Source: an uncultured Atopobiaceae bacterium
GTDB taxonomy: Bacteria; Actinomycetota; Coriobacteriia; Coriobacteriales; Atopobiaceae
DNA length: 64,000 nucleotides
Assembly (NCBI GenBank): GCA_944322145.1
Contig: CALUNW010000005.1
Coordinates: forward strand, 157,334-221,333
Direction: 5' to 3'
In this document: piece after piece, positions 8,119 through 15,890 of the stretch
Position numbering within the stretch: the stretch's first letter is position 1
Layout of the letters: the number at the start of each line of letters is the position of its first letter
Position numbers and translations under genes: made by a program
The notes under the pieces: model-generated
What the model was told of the DNA's origin: nothing
The model's database searches: none
Seen by the model: only the letters and a program-made list of their open reading frames with translations

Positions 8119-8820
8119 TCACACCACGAACAGCAGTGCGGAGAGCGTGATGCACACGCTTCCCGCCAGCGTGAACAGGTGGAACACGAAGTGCAGATAC
8201 GGCACCTTTTTGATGGCGTAGAAGACCGCGCCCACGGTGTAGCTCAGGCCGCCGGCCAGAAGCAGCCAGAACGCGGGCGGCGCCAGCAGCTCCCAGAGGT
8301 CGCCGATGTGGAAGACCACGAGCCAGCCCATGAGGACGTAGACGGCGGCAGTGAGCCAGGCGGGTTGGCGCTCGCGCAGCAGGCACTCGGCGACGATGCC
8401 CACCACGGCGACGCCCCACACCGCGCAGCACAGCAAAAGGCCGCCGCGATCGGCCAGCGTGACCAGCGAGAAGGGCGCGTAGCTCCCGGCGATGAGCAGA
8501 TAGATGCCGCAATGGTCGAGCACGCGGAAGACCGCCTTGGCCTTCTCGGGCGCGAGCGCGTGGTAGAGCGTGGAGAAGAGGTACTCGATGATCAGCGAGA
8601 TTCCCATGAGCAGCGCCGCCGCCAGGCGCACGCCGCCGCCGTGGCTCACGGCCATCACGATCAGCAGCACGAGCGCGGCGATGGAGAGCAGCACGCCCAC
8701 GCCGTGGCTCACCGAGTTGGCGATCTCCTCTCCGAGCGAGTAGAGCTTCCTGCGGATGGGCCCCTTGGGCTTCTGGTCGTTCTGAGACGCCGGGGCGGCG
8801 TCGGTGCCGTGGTCTGCCAT
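8119..8820 (-). CDS. trhA: Hemolysin III / PAQR-type membrane protein (TrhA-like)
   Basis: Seven-helix membrane protein of the hemolysin III family, distantly related to eukaryotic PAQR receptors; bacterial members have been linked to membrane energetics and fluidity rather than to true haemolysis. The 233-residue protein has a 25-residue polar N-terminus, then EEIANSVSHGVG (helix 1), STLYHAL, DHCGIYLLIAGSYAPF and HFVFHLF. These carry the conserved Ser/His/Asp/His set proposed to bind metal. It is divergent from the next membrane-protein gene and has no co-transcribed partner. Confidence 0.92.
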   Translation of the reverse strand: MADHGTDAAPASQNDQKPKGPIRRKLYSLGEEIANSVSHGVGVLLSIAALVLLIVMAVSHGGGVRLAAALLMGISLIIEYLFSTLYHALAPEKAKAVFRVLDHCGIYLLIAGSYAPFSLVTLADRGGLLLCCAVWGVAVVGIVAECLLRERQPAWLTAAVYVLMGWLVVFHIGDLWELLAPPAFWLLLAGGLSYTVGAVFYAIKKVPYLHFVFHLFTLAGSVCITLSALLFVV

Positions 8821-8928
8821 GAGCGCTCCCTAAGGTCGTGAGGGGTCGTCTCGGGGGTTATAATGACCCACGCCGTTTATCGAGAAAGCGAGAACAGCAT
8901 ACCCCTACCACCTGTCAGGGAGGCATCC

Positions 8929-9444
8929 TTGAAGAAATCGACGTTCATCGGAAACGTTGTCGCGTGGGCGGCGGTCGCCGCCGCCTGCATCGCGTTTCTC
9001 GCCTGGTATCACATGACCGACGCCGCGGTCGTGGAGGAGGCGCTCGCGTCCTCCGCCCTCGTGCAGCTGGGCGTGGTGCTTGCCTCGCCGGTGCTGCTCT
9101 ATGCGATGGGCGTCGAGATCGGCGTGCTGCTGCTCTGGTTCAAGAACATCCTCATGGGCCGCACCGCCAAGCGCGCCTGCCGCGCCGCCGGCATCGTGGC
9201 GCTCGCGCTGCTCGCCCTCGTGGCGGTGCCCGTCTTTGCGCCGAGCGCGCAGGGAGCGTTTCTCGGCATCAGCATCGTCGTGGTCTACGTCACCATGGCG
9301 GCGCCCATCCTGATCATGATGCTCGGCTTCCTCTACGCTCTGGGCTGCGCCGGAGTGGACGCGACCAAGCGCGGCCCCTTCGCCAAGTACCTGCCCGAGG
9401 ACGAGAGGGACGAGAAGGCCGAGAAGGACGGGGCGTCCGCGTAG
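8929..9444 (+). CDS. Four-helix membrane protein, function unknown (first of three)
   Basis: A 171-residue protein with four hydrophobic segments (about residues 8-25, 42-72, 82-100 and 108-132) and a charged C-terminal tail (EDERDEKAEKDG). The start is chosen at TTG 8929 because TCAGGGAGGCATCC precedes it. An ATG at 8863 in the same frame overlaps a TATAAT box (8858-8863) and has no binding site, so the TATAAT is more likely the promoter. The next gene also has four segments and a charged tail and may be a paralogue. No known family is recognised. Confidence 0.75.
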   Translation: MKKSTFIGNVVAWAAVAAACIAFLAWYHMTDAAVVEEALASSALVQLGVVLASPVLLYAMGVEIGVLLLWFKNILMGRTAKRACRAAGIVALALLALVAVPVFAPSAQGAFLGISIVVVYVTMAAPILIMMLGFLYALGCAGVDATKRGPFAKYLPEDERDEKAEKDGASA

Positions 9445-9472
9445 CGCGCCCGCGACGAGAGGGGAGACCCAT

Positions 9473-10111
9473 ATGCTGCAGATGCCGTTCTCGCGGAAGG
9501 GCGTCACCTACCCCATGAGGGGCTCGGTGTACTATCCCAACCTCATCGCCATCTCGGCTCTGCTCGTGGGCGCCTTCATCCTCTATGCCGTGGGGCAGGG
9601 CTCCGCGGACGCCCCGGCCCAGCTGCGGGCGGCGGGCGCCTTTGCGCTGCCCGTCACGATCTACCTCTTCGGTGCGCTCATCGGGATGATCTTCGTGCGG
9701 CGCTCGAGCATGACGCTGCCCGGCGGCGCGATCGTCGCCTGCCGCGCGCTCTCCGCGGTCGCTCTCGTGACCCTGCTCGTCGCCGCGGTGCCGTACCTGC
9801 TGCCGGAGCCGCCGCAGGGCATGACGCTGCCGGCAACGCTCTTCTGGAGCGTGCTCGGCACCCCGCTCGTGGCCCTCGTGCTCGGCTTTGCCTATGCGCT
9901 GGCCTGGGCCCCGGTCACGGGCAGCGCCGCCGACCTCGACGCCCGCGAGGCCGAGGAGCGCCGTCGCGAGCGCGAGGCCGAGGAGGAGCGCGCCGCCATG
10001 AAGGCCAGCTCCGAGGCGCGTGCCAAGCGTCGTGCCGAGCGCGCCCGTCGCGCTGAGGCCAAGCGTGCCGCCAAGTCCGGCAAGGGCGGCAAGGGCTCAA
10101 GCAAGCATTAA
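9473..10111 (+). CDS. Membrane protein with highly charged C-terminal helix
   Basis: A 212-residue protein with four membrane segments in the first 145 residues, followed by a long Arg/Glu/Ala/Lys-rich stretch (from about 150: EAEERRREREAEEERAAM, then repeated AKR/AER units ending KGGKGSSKH). That stretch is probably a continuous cytoplasmic helix or coiled coil, possibly binding nucleic acid or the membrane surface. ATG follows GAGGGGAGACCCAT. It starts 28 bases after the previous gene and shares its architecture, so the two are probably co-transcribed paralogues. Function unknown. Confidence 0.8.
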   Translation: MLQMPFSRKGVTYPMRGSVYYPNLIAISALLVGAFILYAVGQGSADAPAQLRAAGAFALPVTIYLFGALIGMIFVRRSSMTLPGGAIVACRALSAVALVTLLVAAVPYLLPEPPQGMTLPATLFWSVLGTPLVALVLGFAYALAWAPVTGSAADLDAREAEERRREREAEEERAAMKASSEARAKRRAERARRAEAKRAAKSGKGGKGSSKH

Positions 10112-10182
10112 CCTGGCTCGACGCGCAGAGTGCGGGTATCATTGACGGGTTCTGCCCCGCACCTCTCGCTGAAAGGCCTCAG

Positions 10183-10794
10183 ATGGAATTCGTCATCGTC
10201 TACCTGCTCGTGAACATCCTCGCGGGCGCCGCCGCGTGCTTTTTCGGCAAGCGGCTCTTCTTCGTGATGCTCGGCGCGCTCGTCTTCCTCGGCGTGTTCA
10301 ACGTCGCGCTCGGCGCCACGGACGCCTCGCCGGTCTCGCTCGTCGTCGCGGCCGTACTCGGCGTTGTCGCAGCCCTGCTCTCCAAGTACGCCTACAAGGC
10401 CGCGGTCTTCCTCGCCGGCTTTGTCACGGGCGCGGCGCTCGGCTTTATCGTTACGATGCTGCTGGCCGACCAGCTCGGCGACTTCCTCGGCCTGGTGATG
10501 GTGATCGCGGGCGTGCTGCTCGGCCTGGCCGGCGTGCGCTGGTCCGACACGATCGTGCGCTGGGGCACCGCCTGGACCGGCGCGACCTTCGTGGTGCCTA
10601 ACGTCCTCGCGGCTGCGCTGGCCTTCGGCTCGCTCGCGGAGCGCGCGGTGCCCGGCGACGCCATGGCGACCTTCGACGCGCTCTCCGGCTTCATCGGCGG
10701 CGAGTTCGCTGCCGCGTACGGCACGCCGATCCTGGTGGGGACGGTCGTGCTCGCCGTGGCGGGCGCCATCGTCCAGACTAAGGTCCACGACTAG
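10183..10794 (+). CDS. Polytopic membrane protein resembling DUF4203/TMEM198
   Basis: A 203-residue, very hydrophobic protein with about seven membrane segments and almost no soluble part. Glycine- and alanine-rich helices (FLAGFVTGAALGFIVTMLL, GVLLGLAGVRW) resemble the DUF4203/TMEM198-like group, a tentative match made by eye. A possible promoter lies upstream (TGGCTC, 17 bases, TATCAT at 10137-10142). It follows two other small membrane proteins on the same strand. Function unknown. Confidence 0.75.
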   Translation: MEFVIVYLLVNILAGAAACFFGKRLFFVMLGALVFLGVFNVALGATDASPVSLVVAAVLGVVAALLSKYAYKAAVFLAGFVTGAALGFIVTMLLADQLGDFLGLVMVIAGVLLGLAGVRWSDTIVRWGTAWTGATFVVPNVLAAALAFGSLAERAVPGDAMATFDALSGFIGGEFAAAYGTPILVGTVVLAVAGAIVQTKVHD

Positions 10795-10836
10795 GGGTTC
10801 TTCTCGCCTGGCATCCGACGGGGGCCTTTGCTCAAG

Positions 10837-10869
10837 AATCGCGCTTCGTCCAGAGGGCGGGGCGCGATT
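10837..10869. terminator. Hairpin between convergent genes
   Basis: AATCGCGC (10837-10844) pairs with GCGCGATT (10862-10869) between the membrane-protein gene and the convergent GntR gene. The T run is weak on both strands, so a bidirectional terminator is plausible but not certain. Confidence 0.45.
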
Positions 10870-10886
10870 TGCATAGAGATCGCGCG

Positions 10887-11657
10887 CTAGACGACGTTGA
10901 CCTCGCGAATCTCGCCGCGCGTGCCCTCGTAGCGGGAGACGGAGTACTCGAACGGCGTGCCGTCGTCGAGGAAGCCCACCTGGGCGATCTCGAGCATGGG
11001 GACGCCGGGCTTGGTGTTCAGCCGCTCGGCCTCCTCCTCGGTCGCGGGCACGGCGCGCAGGATGCGGTGGAAGCTCGAGATCTTGAGCCCCAGCGTGTTC
11101 TGGAGGTAGTCGTAGACGGAGACGTAGAGCTGCGAGCGCTTGAGCCCGGGGATGAGCTCGAGCGGCATATAGGTGTACTCGATGACCATGGGCTCGCCGT
11201 CGAGGCAGCGCGCGCGGCAGTGGTAGTAGGCGAAGTCGTCCGGCTGGATGTTGAGGTGCCGGGCGATGTTGGCCGGCGGGTTCACGATCGAGAAGTCGTA
11301 GACCACGGAGCTGACCTTCTTGCCCTCGCCCTCGTGCTCCTTGGTGAAGCCCGCGGCGCGGTCGGAGTGCGAGAACGCGAAGGAGTCGTCGTCGACGTCC
11401 GCCGCGGTGCCGTCGATGCGCTCGATGCCGGTCTGCTCGAAGAGCTCGGTGGTGTTCTTGACGTAGGTGCCCGAGCCGCGCCTGCTGGAGATGAGGCCCT
11501 TGTCGGTGAGAAGGTCGATGGCGCGCTTGATGGTGATCTTGCTCACGCCGTAGGCCGCGCAGAGCTCCACCACGGTGGGGAGCTTCGAGTTTGGCCGCAG
11601 GGCGCCCGCCTCGATGCTGCGCTGGATGTCCGCTGCGATGGCCTGGTACTTCAGCAT
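10887..11657 (-). CDS. GntR-family regulator, HutC/UTRA subfamily
   Basis: DNA-binding repressor with a sugar-phosphate-sensing domain. The 256-residue protein has an N-terminal winged helix (about 1-68: LPTVVELCAAYGVSKITIKR, then LISSRRGSGTYV) and a C-terminal UTRA effector domain (about 95-250, with FAYYHCRARCLDG, VIEYTYMP and a C-terminal FEYSVSRYEG). The start at 11657 follows a perfect AAAGGAGG; the longer frame upstream is arginine-rich and discarded. It is divergent from the beta-glucoside PTS operon and most likely senses a phosphorylated beta-glucoside and represses that operon. Confidence 0.9.
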   Translation of the reverse strand: MLKYQAIAADIQRSIEAGALRPNSKLPTVVELCAAYGVSKITIKRAIDLLTDKGLISSRRGSGTYVKNTTELFEQTGIERIDGTAADVDDDSFAFSHSDRAAGFTKEHEGEGKKVSSVVYDFSIVNPPANIARHLNIQPDDFAYYHCRARCLDGEPMVIEYTYMPLELIPGLKRSQLYVSVYDYLQNTLGLKISSFHRILRAVPATEEEAERLNTKPGVPMLEIAQVGFLDDGTPFEYSVSRYEGTRGEIREVNVV

Positions 11658-11981
11658 GGCGAACCTCCTTTGTGGCCTGGGACGGCGTTGTGAGCGCTGC
11701 CCGCGAACGGTAGTAAATCGGCCGCCAGTGGTTCTTCTCGGCATTTGAATCCGCGAGAAAAGGAGAATCTCAGCCCCTTTTGTGCTCGTTTGGTGACAAA
11801 TGAACCGCAGGTAGAGACCTTTCAGTGACCTTGTAGTTTGTATTATCTCCCAACTGTCGCGCTTTGATACGTAAAAACTACGCTCCCCTCAAAAGAATTA
11901 GAGCGCTATAATCATGCCAACGAAGCGTGATAGCCGAACAGGCATCACGCGCGACTGGAAGACCGATTGAACGGAGGGCGT
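11658..11981. promoter_or_regulatory. Divergent control region of the beta-glucoside locus
   Basis: This 324-base gap is A/T-rich compared with its flanks. A perfect TATAAT lies at 11907-11912, 70 bases before the GH1 gene, without a good -35, as expected for an activated or repressed promoter. Upstream, GTAGTTTGTA (11833-11842) and its inverted relative TACGTAAAAACTAC (11868-11881) form two similar half-sites facing each other. They are candidate operators for the adjacent GntR protein, by inference. A CGAGAAGAAC-type motif occurs at 11731-11740. Confidence 0.55.
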
Positions 11982-13388
11982 ATGTCAGTGCTTACCCTAC
12001 CGAAGAGCTTCTTCTTCGGTGCGGCCATGTCTGGTCCGCAGGCGGAGGGCGGATGGAACGTGGGCGGCAAGCTGGAGAACCTCTGGGACACCTGGTCCAT
12101 GGAGGACATCAGCTCGTTCTACAACCAGGTCGGCTCCTACGTGGGCAACGACTTCATGCACCACTACAAGGAGGACCTCGCCCTCCTCAAGAGCATGGGG
12201 ATGGACAACTACCGCACCTCGATCCAGTGGAGCCGCCTGCTCGACCAGGACGGCAACATCAACCCCGAGGGCGCGGCGTGGTACCACGAGCTGTTCGCCG
12301 CCTCCAAGGAGGCCGGGCTCGAGGTCTTTGTGAACCTCTACCACTTTGACCTGCCCACCTACCTCTACCGCCGCGGCGGCTGGCTCAACCGCGAGGTCTG
12401 CGAGGCCTACGCCAACTACGCCTACAAGGCGTTCTGCGAGTTCGGCCAGGAGGTCCGCTGCTGGTTCACGTTCAACGAGCCCATCGTCGAGCCCGAGAAC
12501 CGCTACTGGCACCCCATCTGGTACCCGCAGCACCACAGCTTCCAGGAGGCCTGCACCGCCCAGTACAACATCTCGGTTGCCCACGCGCTGGCAGTTGCCC
12601 GCTACCACCAGGCCGTCTCCGAGGGCCGCATGCTCCCGGACGCGCGCATCGGCATGATCTGCAACTTCAGCCCCTCCTACACCAAGGACGACCCCACGCC
12701 GGCCGACCTCGAGGCCCTGCGGATGAACGACGGCCTCACCAACCGCTGGTGGCTCGACCTCGTGACCAAGGGGGCGCTGCCCGAGGACGTCATCAAGACC
12801 CTGACCGAGGACCTCGGCATCGTGCTGCCCATCCGCCCCTATGACGACCAGGTCCTCGCCAGCGGCGTGGTGGACTGGCTCGGCTGCAACTACTACCAGC
12901 CGAGCCGCGTCCAGGCTCCCTCCAAGAGCCACGACGAGTGGGGCAACCCGCTCTTCGCCGAGCCCTACATCTGGCCCGAGCGCGTGATGAACGAGTCCCG
13001 CGGCTGGGAGATCTACCCCAAGGGCATCTACGACTTCGGCATGAAGTGCAAGAACGAGTACCCCGAGCTCGAGTGGTACGTCTCCGAGAACGGCATCGGC
13101 ATCGAGCGCGAGTACCTCAACAAGGACCCGAAGACCCAGCAGGTCATCGACGACTACCGCGTGGACTTCGTCCGCCAGCACCTCGAGTGGATCGCCCGTG
13201 CGATCAACGACGGCGCCAAGTGCGTGGGCTACCACTACTGGGGCATGATCGACAACTGGTCCTGGGCCAACGCCTACAAGAACCGCTACGGCTTCGTCGA
13301 GGTCGACCTCATGGAGAACTACGAGCGCAGGCCCAAGAAGTCGGCCGCCTGGCTCACCGAGGTCGCGACGTCGCACGTCGTCAAGTAA
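11982..13388 (+). CDS. 6-phospho-beta-glucosidase, GH1
   Basis: Retaining glycosidase that splits PTS-imported phospho-beta-glucosides (phospho-cellobiose or aryl glucosides) to glucose 6-phosphate and an aglycone or glucose, in the cytosol. The 468-residue protein starts PKSFFFGAAMSGPQAEGGW. It has the acid/base in WFTFNEP (Glu166) and the nucleophile in YVSENGIG (Glu near 369). The ATG at 11982 follows ACGGAGGGCGT; an earlier in-frame TTG would include this binding site and is rejected. It is first in a set with PTS IIC, IIB, IIA and a GH4 enzyme. GH1 and GH4 enzymes together suggest a range of phospho-beta-glucosides. Confidence 0.93.
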   Translation: MSVLTLPKSFFFGAAMSGPQAEGGWNVGGKLENLWDTWSMEDISSFYNQVGSYVGNDFMHHYKEDLALLKSMGMDNYRTSIQWSRLLDQDGNINPEGAAWYHELFAASKEAGLEVFVNLYHFDLPTYLYRRGGWLNREVCEAYANYAYKAFCEFGQEVRCWFTFNEPIVEPENRYWHPIWYPQHHSFQEACTAQYNISVAHALAVARYHQAVSEGRMLPDARIGMICNFSPSYTKDDPTPADLEALRMNDGLTNRWWLDLVTKGALPEDVIKTLTEDLGIVLPIRPYDDQVLASGVVDWLGCNYYQPSRVQAPSKSHDEWGNPLFAEPYIWPERVMNESRGWEIYPKGIYDFGMKCKNEYPELEWYVSENGIGIEREYLNKDPKTQQVIDDYRVDFVRQHLEWIARAINDGAKCVGYHYWGMIDNWSWANAYKNRYGFVEVDLMENYERRPKKSAAWLTEVATSHVVK

Positions 13389-13405
13389 GTCCTCCTTCTT
13401 GCGCG

Positions 13406-13445
13406 GGCGAGAAGGACGGTGAAGCCAGCCTCCGTCCTTCTCGCC
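13406..13445. other. Strong hairpin between bglA-type gene and PTS IIC
   Basis: GGCGAGAAGGACGG (13406-13419) and its exact complement (13432-13445) form a 14-bp stem with a 12-base loop. Both arms contain the recurring CGAGAAGGAC motif. No T tract follows, so it may limit read-through or protect the mRNA 3' end rather than terminate fully. Confidence 0.7.
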
Positions 13446-13561
13446 GGCGTATCCCTCGCGCCGCCCGGCGGCGCACGACCAATCTTGTTGCAAGGGACGC
13501 GCTCTTCAGGGAGAGGGAGCGTCTGAAGAAGGCACTGTTCTAAAGGTAAGGAGTGAAAACA

Positions 13562-14938
13562 ATGGCCAACGGTCAGAGCTTCCTTGACAAGTTCTCGGAG
13601 GTTTCCGCAAGGATCGGCAACCAGGTGCACCTCCGCTCGCTGCGCGACGGCTTCGCCACCATCATGCCGGTCTTCATCCTCGCCGGTCTTGCGGCACTGT
13701 TCAATAACGTCCTCTTCACGTTCCTGTGGAGCGTCAACCCCGCGAGCCCGGGCATCTTCCCCAACGCCGACATCCTGGCGACCGCCCAGTACTGGGGCGC
13801 CGCGCTCTCCCAGGGCGCGCTCTCGATCTCGGCGATCCTGCTCTGCGGCATGGTCGGCTACAGCCTGGCCACCAACAAGCGCTTTGACAACCCGATCTCC
13901 TGCGTTGTCGTCTCGCTCGCCGTGTTCTTCATCATGATGCCGCAGACCGTGACGGCCAACCTCGCCGCCACCTCTCCGCTCGTCACCGATGAGGTCACCT
14001 CCGCTGCGGTCACCGGTGCCTTCATCACCAACTACACCGGCACCAACGGCATGTTCACGGCCATCATCATCGGCCTGTTCGCGCCGACGCTGTTCATCAA
14101 GGTGTCCGGCGTCGAGAAGCTGCGCATCAAGATGCCCGAGGGCGTGCCCCCCGCGGTCGAGAAGTCCTTCAACGTCCTGATCCCGATGCTGCTCACCCTG
14201 GGCGCCTTCGGCCTGATCGCGATGATCCTCTTCGCCGGCTTCCAGACCGACGTCACCGCCCTCATCAACACCTGGATCCAGACTCCGCTGCGCGCCCTGA
14301 CCACCAACCCCGCCGGCCTCGTGTTCATCTACTCGCTCGGCGTGTTCCTGTTCACCCTCGGCATCCACCAGTCCACGATCAACGGCGTGCTCGTCGAGCC
14401 CGTTCTCACCATCGTGCTCGTGGAGGCCATGGACCTCTACGCCACCGGCGGCATCGACGCGGTCATCGCCCGCCCGGACCTCTACCTCAACATGAACGTC
14501 ATCAACGTGTACGCGCTCATGGGCGGCTCCGGCTGCACCCTGGCCCTGCTCATCGCGACGTTCATCTGCGGCAAGTGGAAGCCCTCCAAGGAGATCGCCA
14601 AGCTCGGCATCGCTCCGGCCATCTTCAACATCAACGAGCCGGTCATCTACGGTTACCCCATCGTCTTCAACATCCCGCTGATGGTCCCGTTCGTGCTCAA
14701 CACCGCCCTCGGCATCGTGATCGGCTACTTCGCGACCGTCGCCGGCCTGGTCAACCCGACCTGCATCCAGGTCCCCTGGACCACGCCGATCATCGCCTCC
14801 GGCCTGCTCTCCACGGGCATGGACTGGCGTGCGGCCGTCCTGCAGGTGCTCCTCCTCGCCCTCTACGTGGTGATCTACATCCCGTTCATGAAGGCTTCCG
14901 AGGCTGCCCAGCGCAAGCAGTTTGAGATGGCGGAGTAG
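13562..14938 (+). CDS. celB: PTS system cellobiose-type IIC permease
   Basis: Membrane channel component of a lactose/cellobiose-family phosphotransferase system, moving the beta-glucoside into the cell while IIB phosphorylates it. The 458-residue protein has about ten membrane segments. Family hallmarks are ATIMPVFILAGLAALFNN near the N-terminus, the substrate-site loop GIHQSTINGVLVEP, and the conserved APAIFNINEPVIYG-like segment (here IAPAIFNINEPVIYGYP) near 360. The ATG at 13562 lies eight bases after AAGGAG; an upstream in-frame GTG overlaps that site. IIB and IIA are separate downstream genes. Confidence 0.94.
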   Translation: MANGQSFLDKFSEVSARIGNQVHLRSLRDGFATIMPVFILAGLAALFNNVLFTFLWSVNPASPGIFPNADILATAQYWGAALSQGALSISAILLCGMVGYSLATNKRFDNPISCVVVSLAVFFIMMPQTVTANLAATSPLVTDEVTSAAVTGAFITNYTGTNGMFTAIIIGLFAPTLFIKVSGVEKLRIKMPEGVPPAVEKSFNVLIPMLLTLGAFGLIAMILFAGFQTDVTALINTWIQTPLRALTTNPAGLVFIYSLGVFLFTLGIHQSTINGVLVEPVLTIVLVEAMDLYATGGIDAVIARPDLYLNMNVINVYALMGGSGCTLALLIATFICGKWKPSKEIAKLGIAPAIFNINEPVIYGYPIVFNIPLMVPFVLNTALGIVIGYFATVAGLVNPTCIQVPWTTPIIASGLLSTGMDWRAAVLQVLLLALYVVIYIPFMKASEAAQRKQFEMAE

Positions 14939-14962
14939 CGCGCGCCGCTCGACACCATCCCG

Positions 14963-15002
14963 GGGCCGCAGGCGAATCCACATCTCCCTGCGCCTGCGGC
15001 CC
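14963..15002. other. Stable intercistronic hairpin
   Basis: GGGCCGCAGGCG (14963-14974) pairs with CGCCTGCGGCCC (14991-15002), a 12-bp G/C stem in the celB-celA gap, without a T tract. It may separate IIC transcript levels from those of the soluble IIB and IIA subunits. Confidence 0.6.
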
Positions 15003-15088
15003 ACCCTTTGAGTTAGCATTACCTTTGAACTGCACGTTTGCCCGCAAGGGCTGAGTCGGGGCGCAAGCCCCAGAGAAAGGAGCGTCCC

Positions 15089-15388
15089 ATGAAGATCATG
15101 CTTTGCTGCAACGCTGGTATGTCGACGAGCCTGCTCGTGCAGAAGATGCAGAAGGAGGCGGCGTCCCGCGGCCAGGACGTGACCATCGAGGCCCGTCCCA
15201 TGAACGAGGCCATGGATCACCTCAACGAGGCTGACATCCTTCTCCTCGGGCCCCAGATCGGCTACGCCAAGGGCGACTTCGAGAAGGCCGTCGAGGGCCG
15301 CATCCCCGTCGCCGTCATCCCGATGGTCGACTACGGCCGCATGAACGCCGCCAAGATCCTTGACGACGTCGCCGCCCTTCTCGGCTAG
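15089..15388 (+). CDS. celA: PTS system cellobiose-type IIB
   Basis: Small cytosolic phosphocarrier (99 residues) that passes phosphate from IIA to the incoming sugar. It starts MKIMLCCNAGMSTSLLV, with the phosphorylated cysteine in the CxAGMSTS loop (Cys7). The length and the C-terminal VDYGRMNAAKILDDVAALL fit the family. The ATG at 15089 follows AGAAAGGAGCG; 17 upstream codons in the same frame are ignored. IIA follows 39 bases later. Confidence 0.95.
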   Translation: MKIMLCCNAGMSTSLLVQKMQKEAASRGQDVTIEARPMNEAMDHLNEADILLLGPQIGYAKGDFEKAVEGRIPVAVIPMVDYGRMNAAKILDDVAALLG

Positions 15389-15427
15389 TTCCGCGAGACC
15401 GATACCAAGACAGGGGGAGGGACTCCA

Positions 15428-15763
15428 ATGGACGAAGAGATGGAGATGATCTGCTTCCAGATCATCAGTTGCGTGGGCACCGCCAAGTCCTGCTACATCA
15501 ACTCGATCGCCAAGGCCCAGGAGGGCGACTTCGAGGCGGCGGCCGAGCTCGTCAAGCAGGGCGACGAGGCCTACGCCGGCGGCCACGACGTTCACATGCA
15601 GCTTCTCACGGCCGAGGCCAACGGCGAGCGCAAGAGCACCCCGCTGCTGCTCCTGCACGCCGAGGACCAGATGGCCGGCGCCGAGACCTGCAAGCTCATG
15701 GCGCAGAACTTCGCCAACGTCTATCGCGAGCTTCTCGAGCTCCGCGCCAAGGTGGCCGAGTAG
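15428..15763 (+). CDS. celC: PTS system cellobiose-type IIA
   Basis: Trimeric helical phosphocarrier of 111 residues that takes phosphate from HPr. The phosphorylated histidine is in LLLLHAEDQMAGAE (His near 77) and the metal-binding Asp of the trimer follows at EDQ. The helical hairpin pattern is ISCVGTAKSCYINSIAKAQEGDFEAA at the N-terminus (in segments, residues 13-40). A GGGGAGGGACTCCA binding site precedes the ATG. A good terminator ends the unit. Confidence 0.95.
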   Translation: MDEEMEMICFQIISCVGTAKSCYINSIAKAQEGDFEAAAELVKQGDEAYAGGHDVHMQLLTAEANGERKSTPLLLLHAEDQMAGAETCKLMAQNFANVYRELLELRAKVAE

Positions 15764-15818
15764 CCTGAGCGACGTCGGCGCCGCCGCGCCGCGACAACCG
15801 CATGCACATCGCACTTTG

Positions 15819-15850
15819 AAGGGCGCTGCCGGAGACGGTAGCGCCCTTTT
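15819..15850 (+). terminator. Intrinsic terminator after the PTS IIA gene
   Basis: GGGCGCTGCCG, GAGA loop, CGGTAGCGCCC then TTTT: a compact stem with one G-T pair and a short T tract. It lies 55 bases after the IIA stop and 41 bases before the GH4 start, so the GH4 gene is either expressed by read-through or has its own promoter. Confidence 0.85.
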
Positions 15851-15890
15851 GAGAAATCTGACAGCTTGTTTTGACAGAAGGGAGCCAGTC

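Noticed and set aside
8863..8928. ATG at 8863 as the start of the small membrane protein
   Set aside because: It is part of a TATAAT box and has no ribosome binding site; TTG at 8929 follows AGGGAGG.
15870..15875. TTGACA as -35 of the GH4 gene
   Set aside because: It lies only 15 bases before the start codon, too close for a promoter of this gene.
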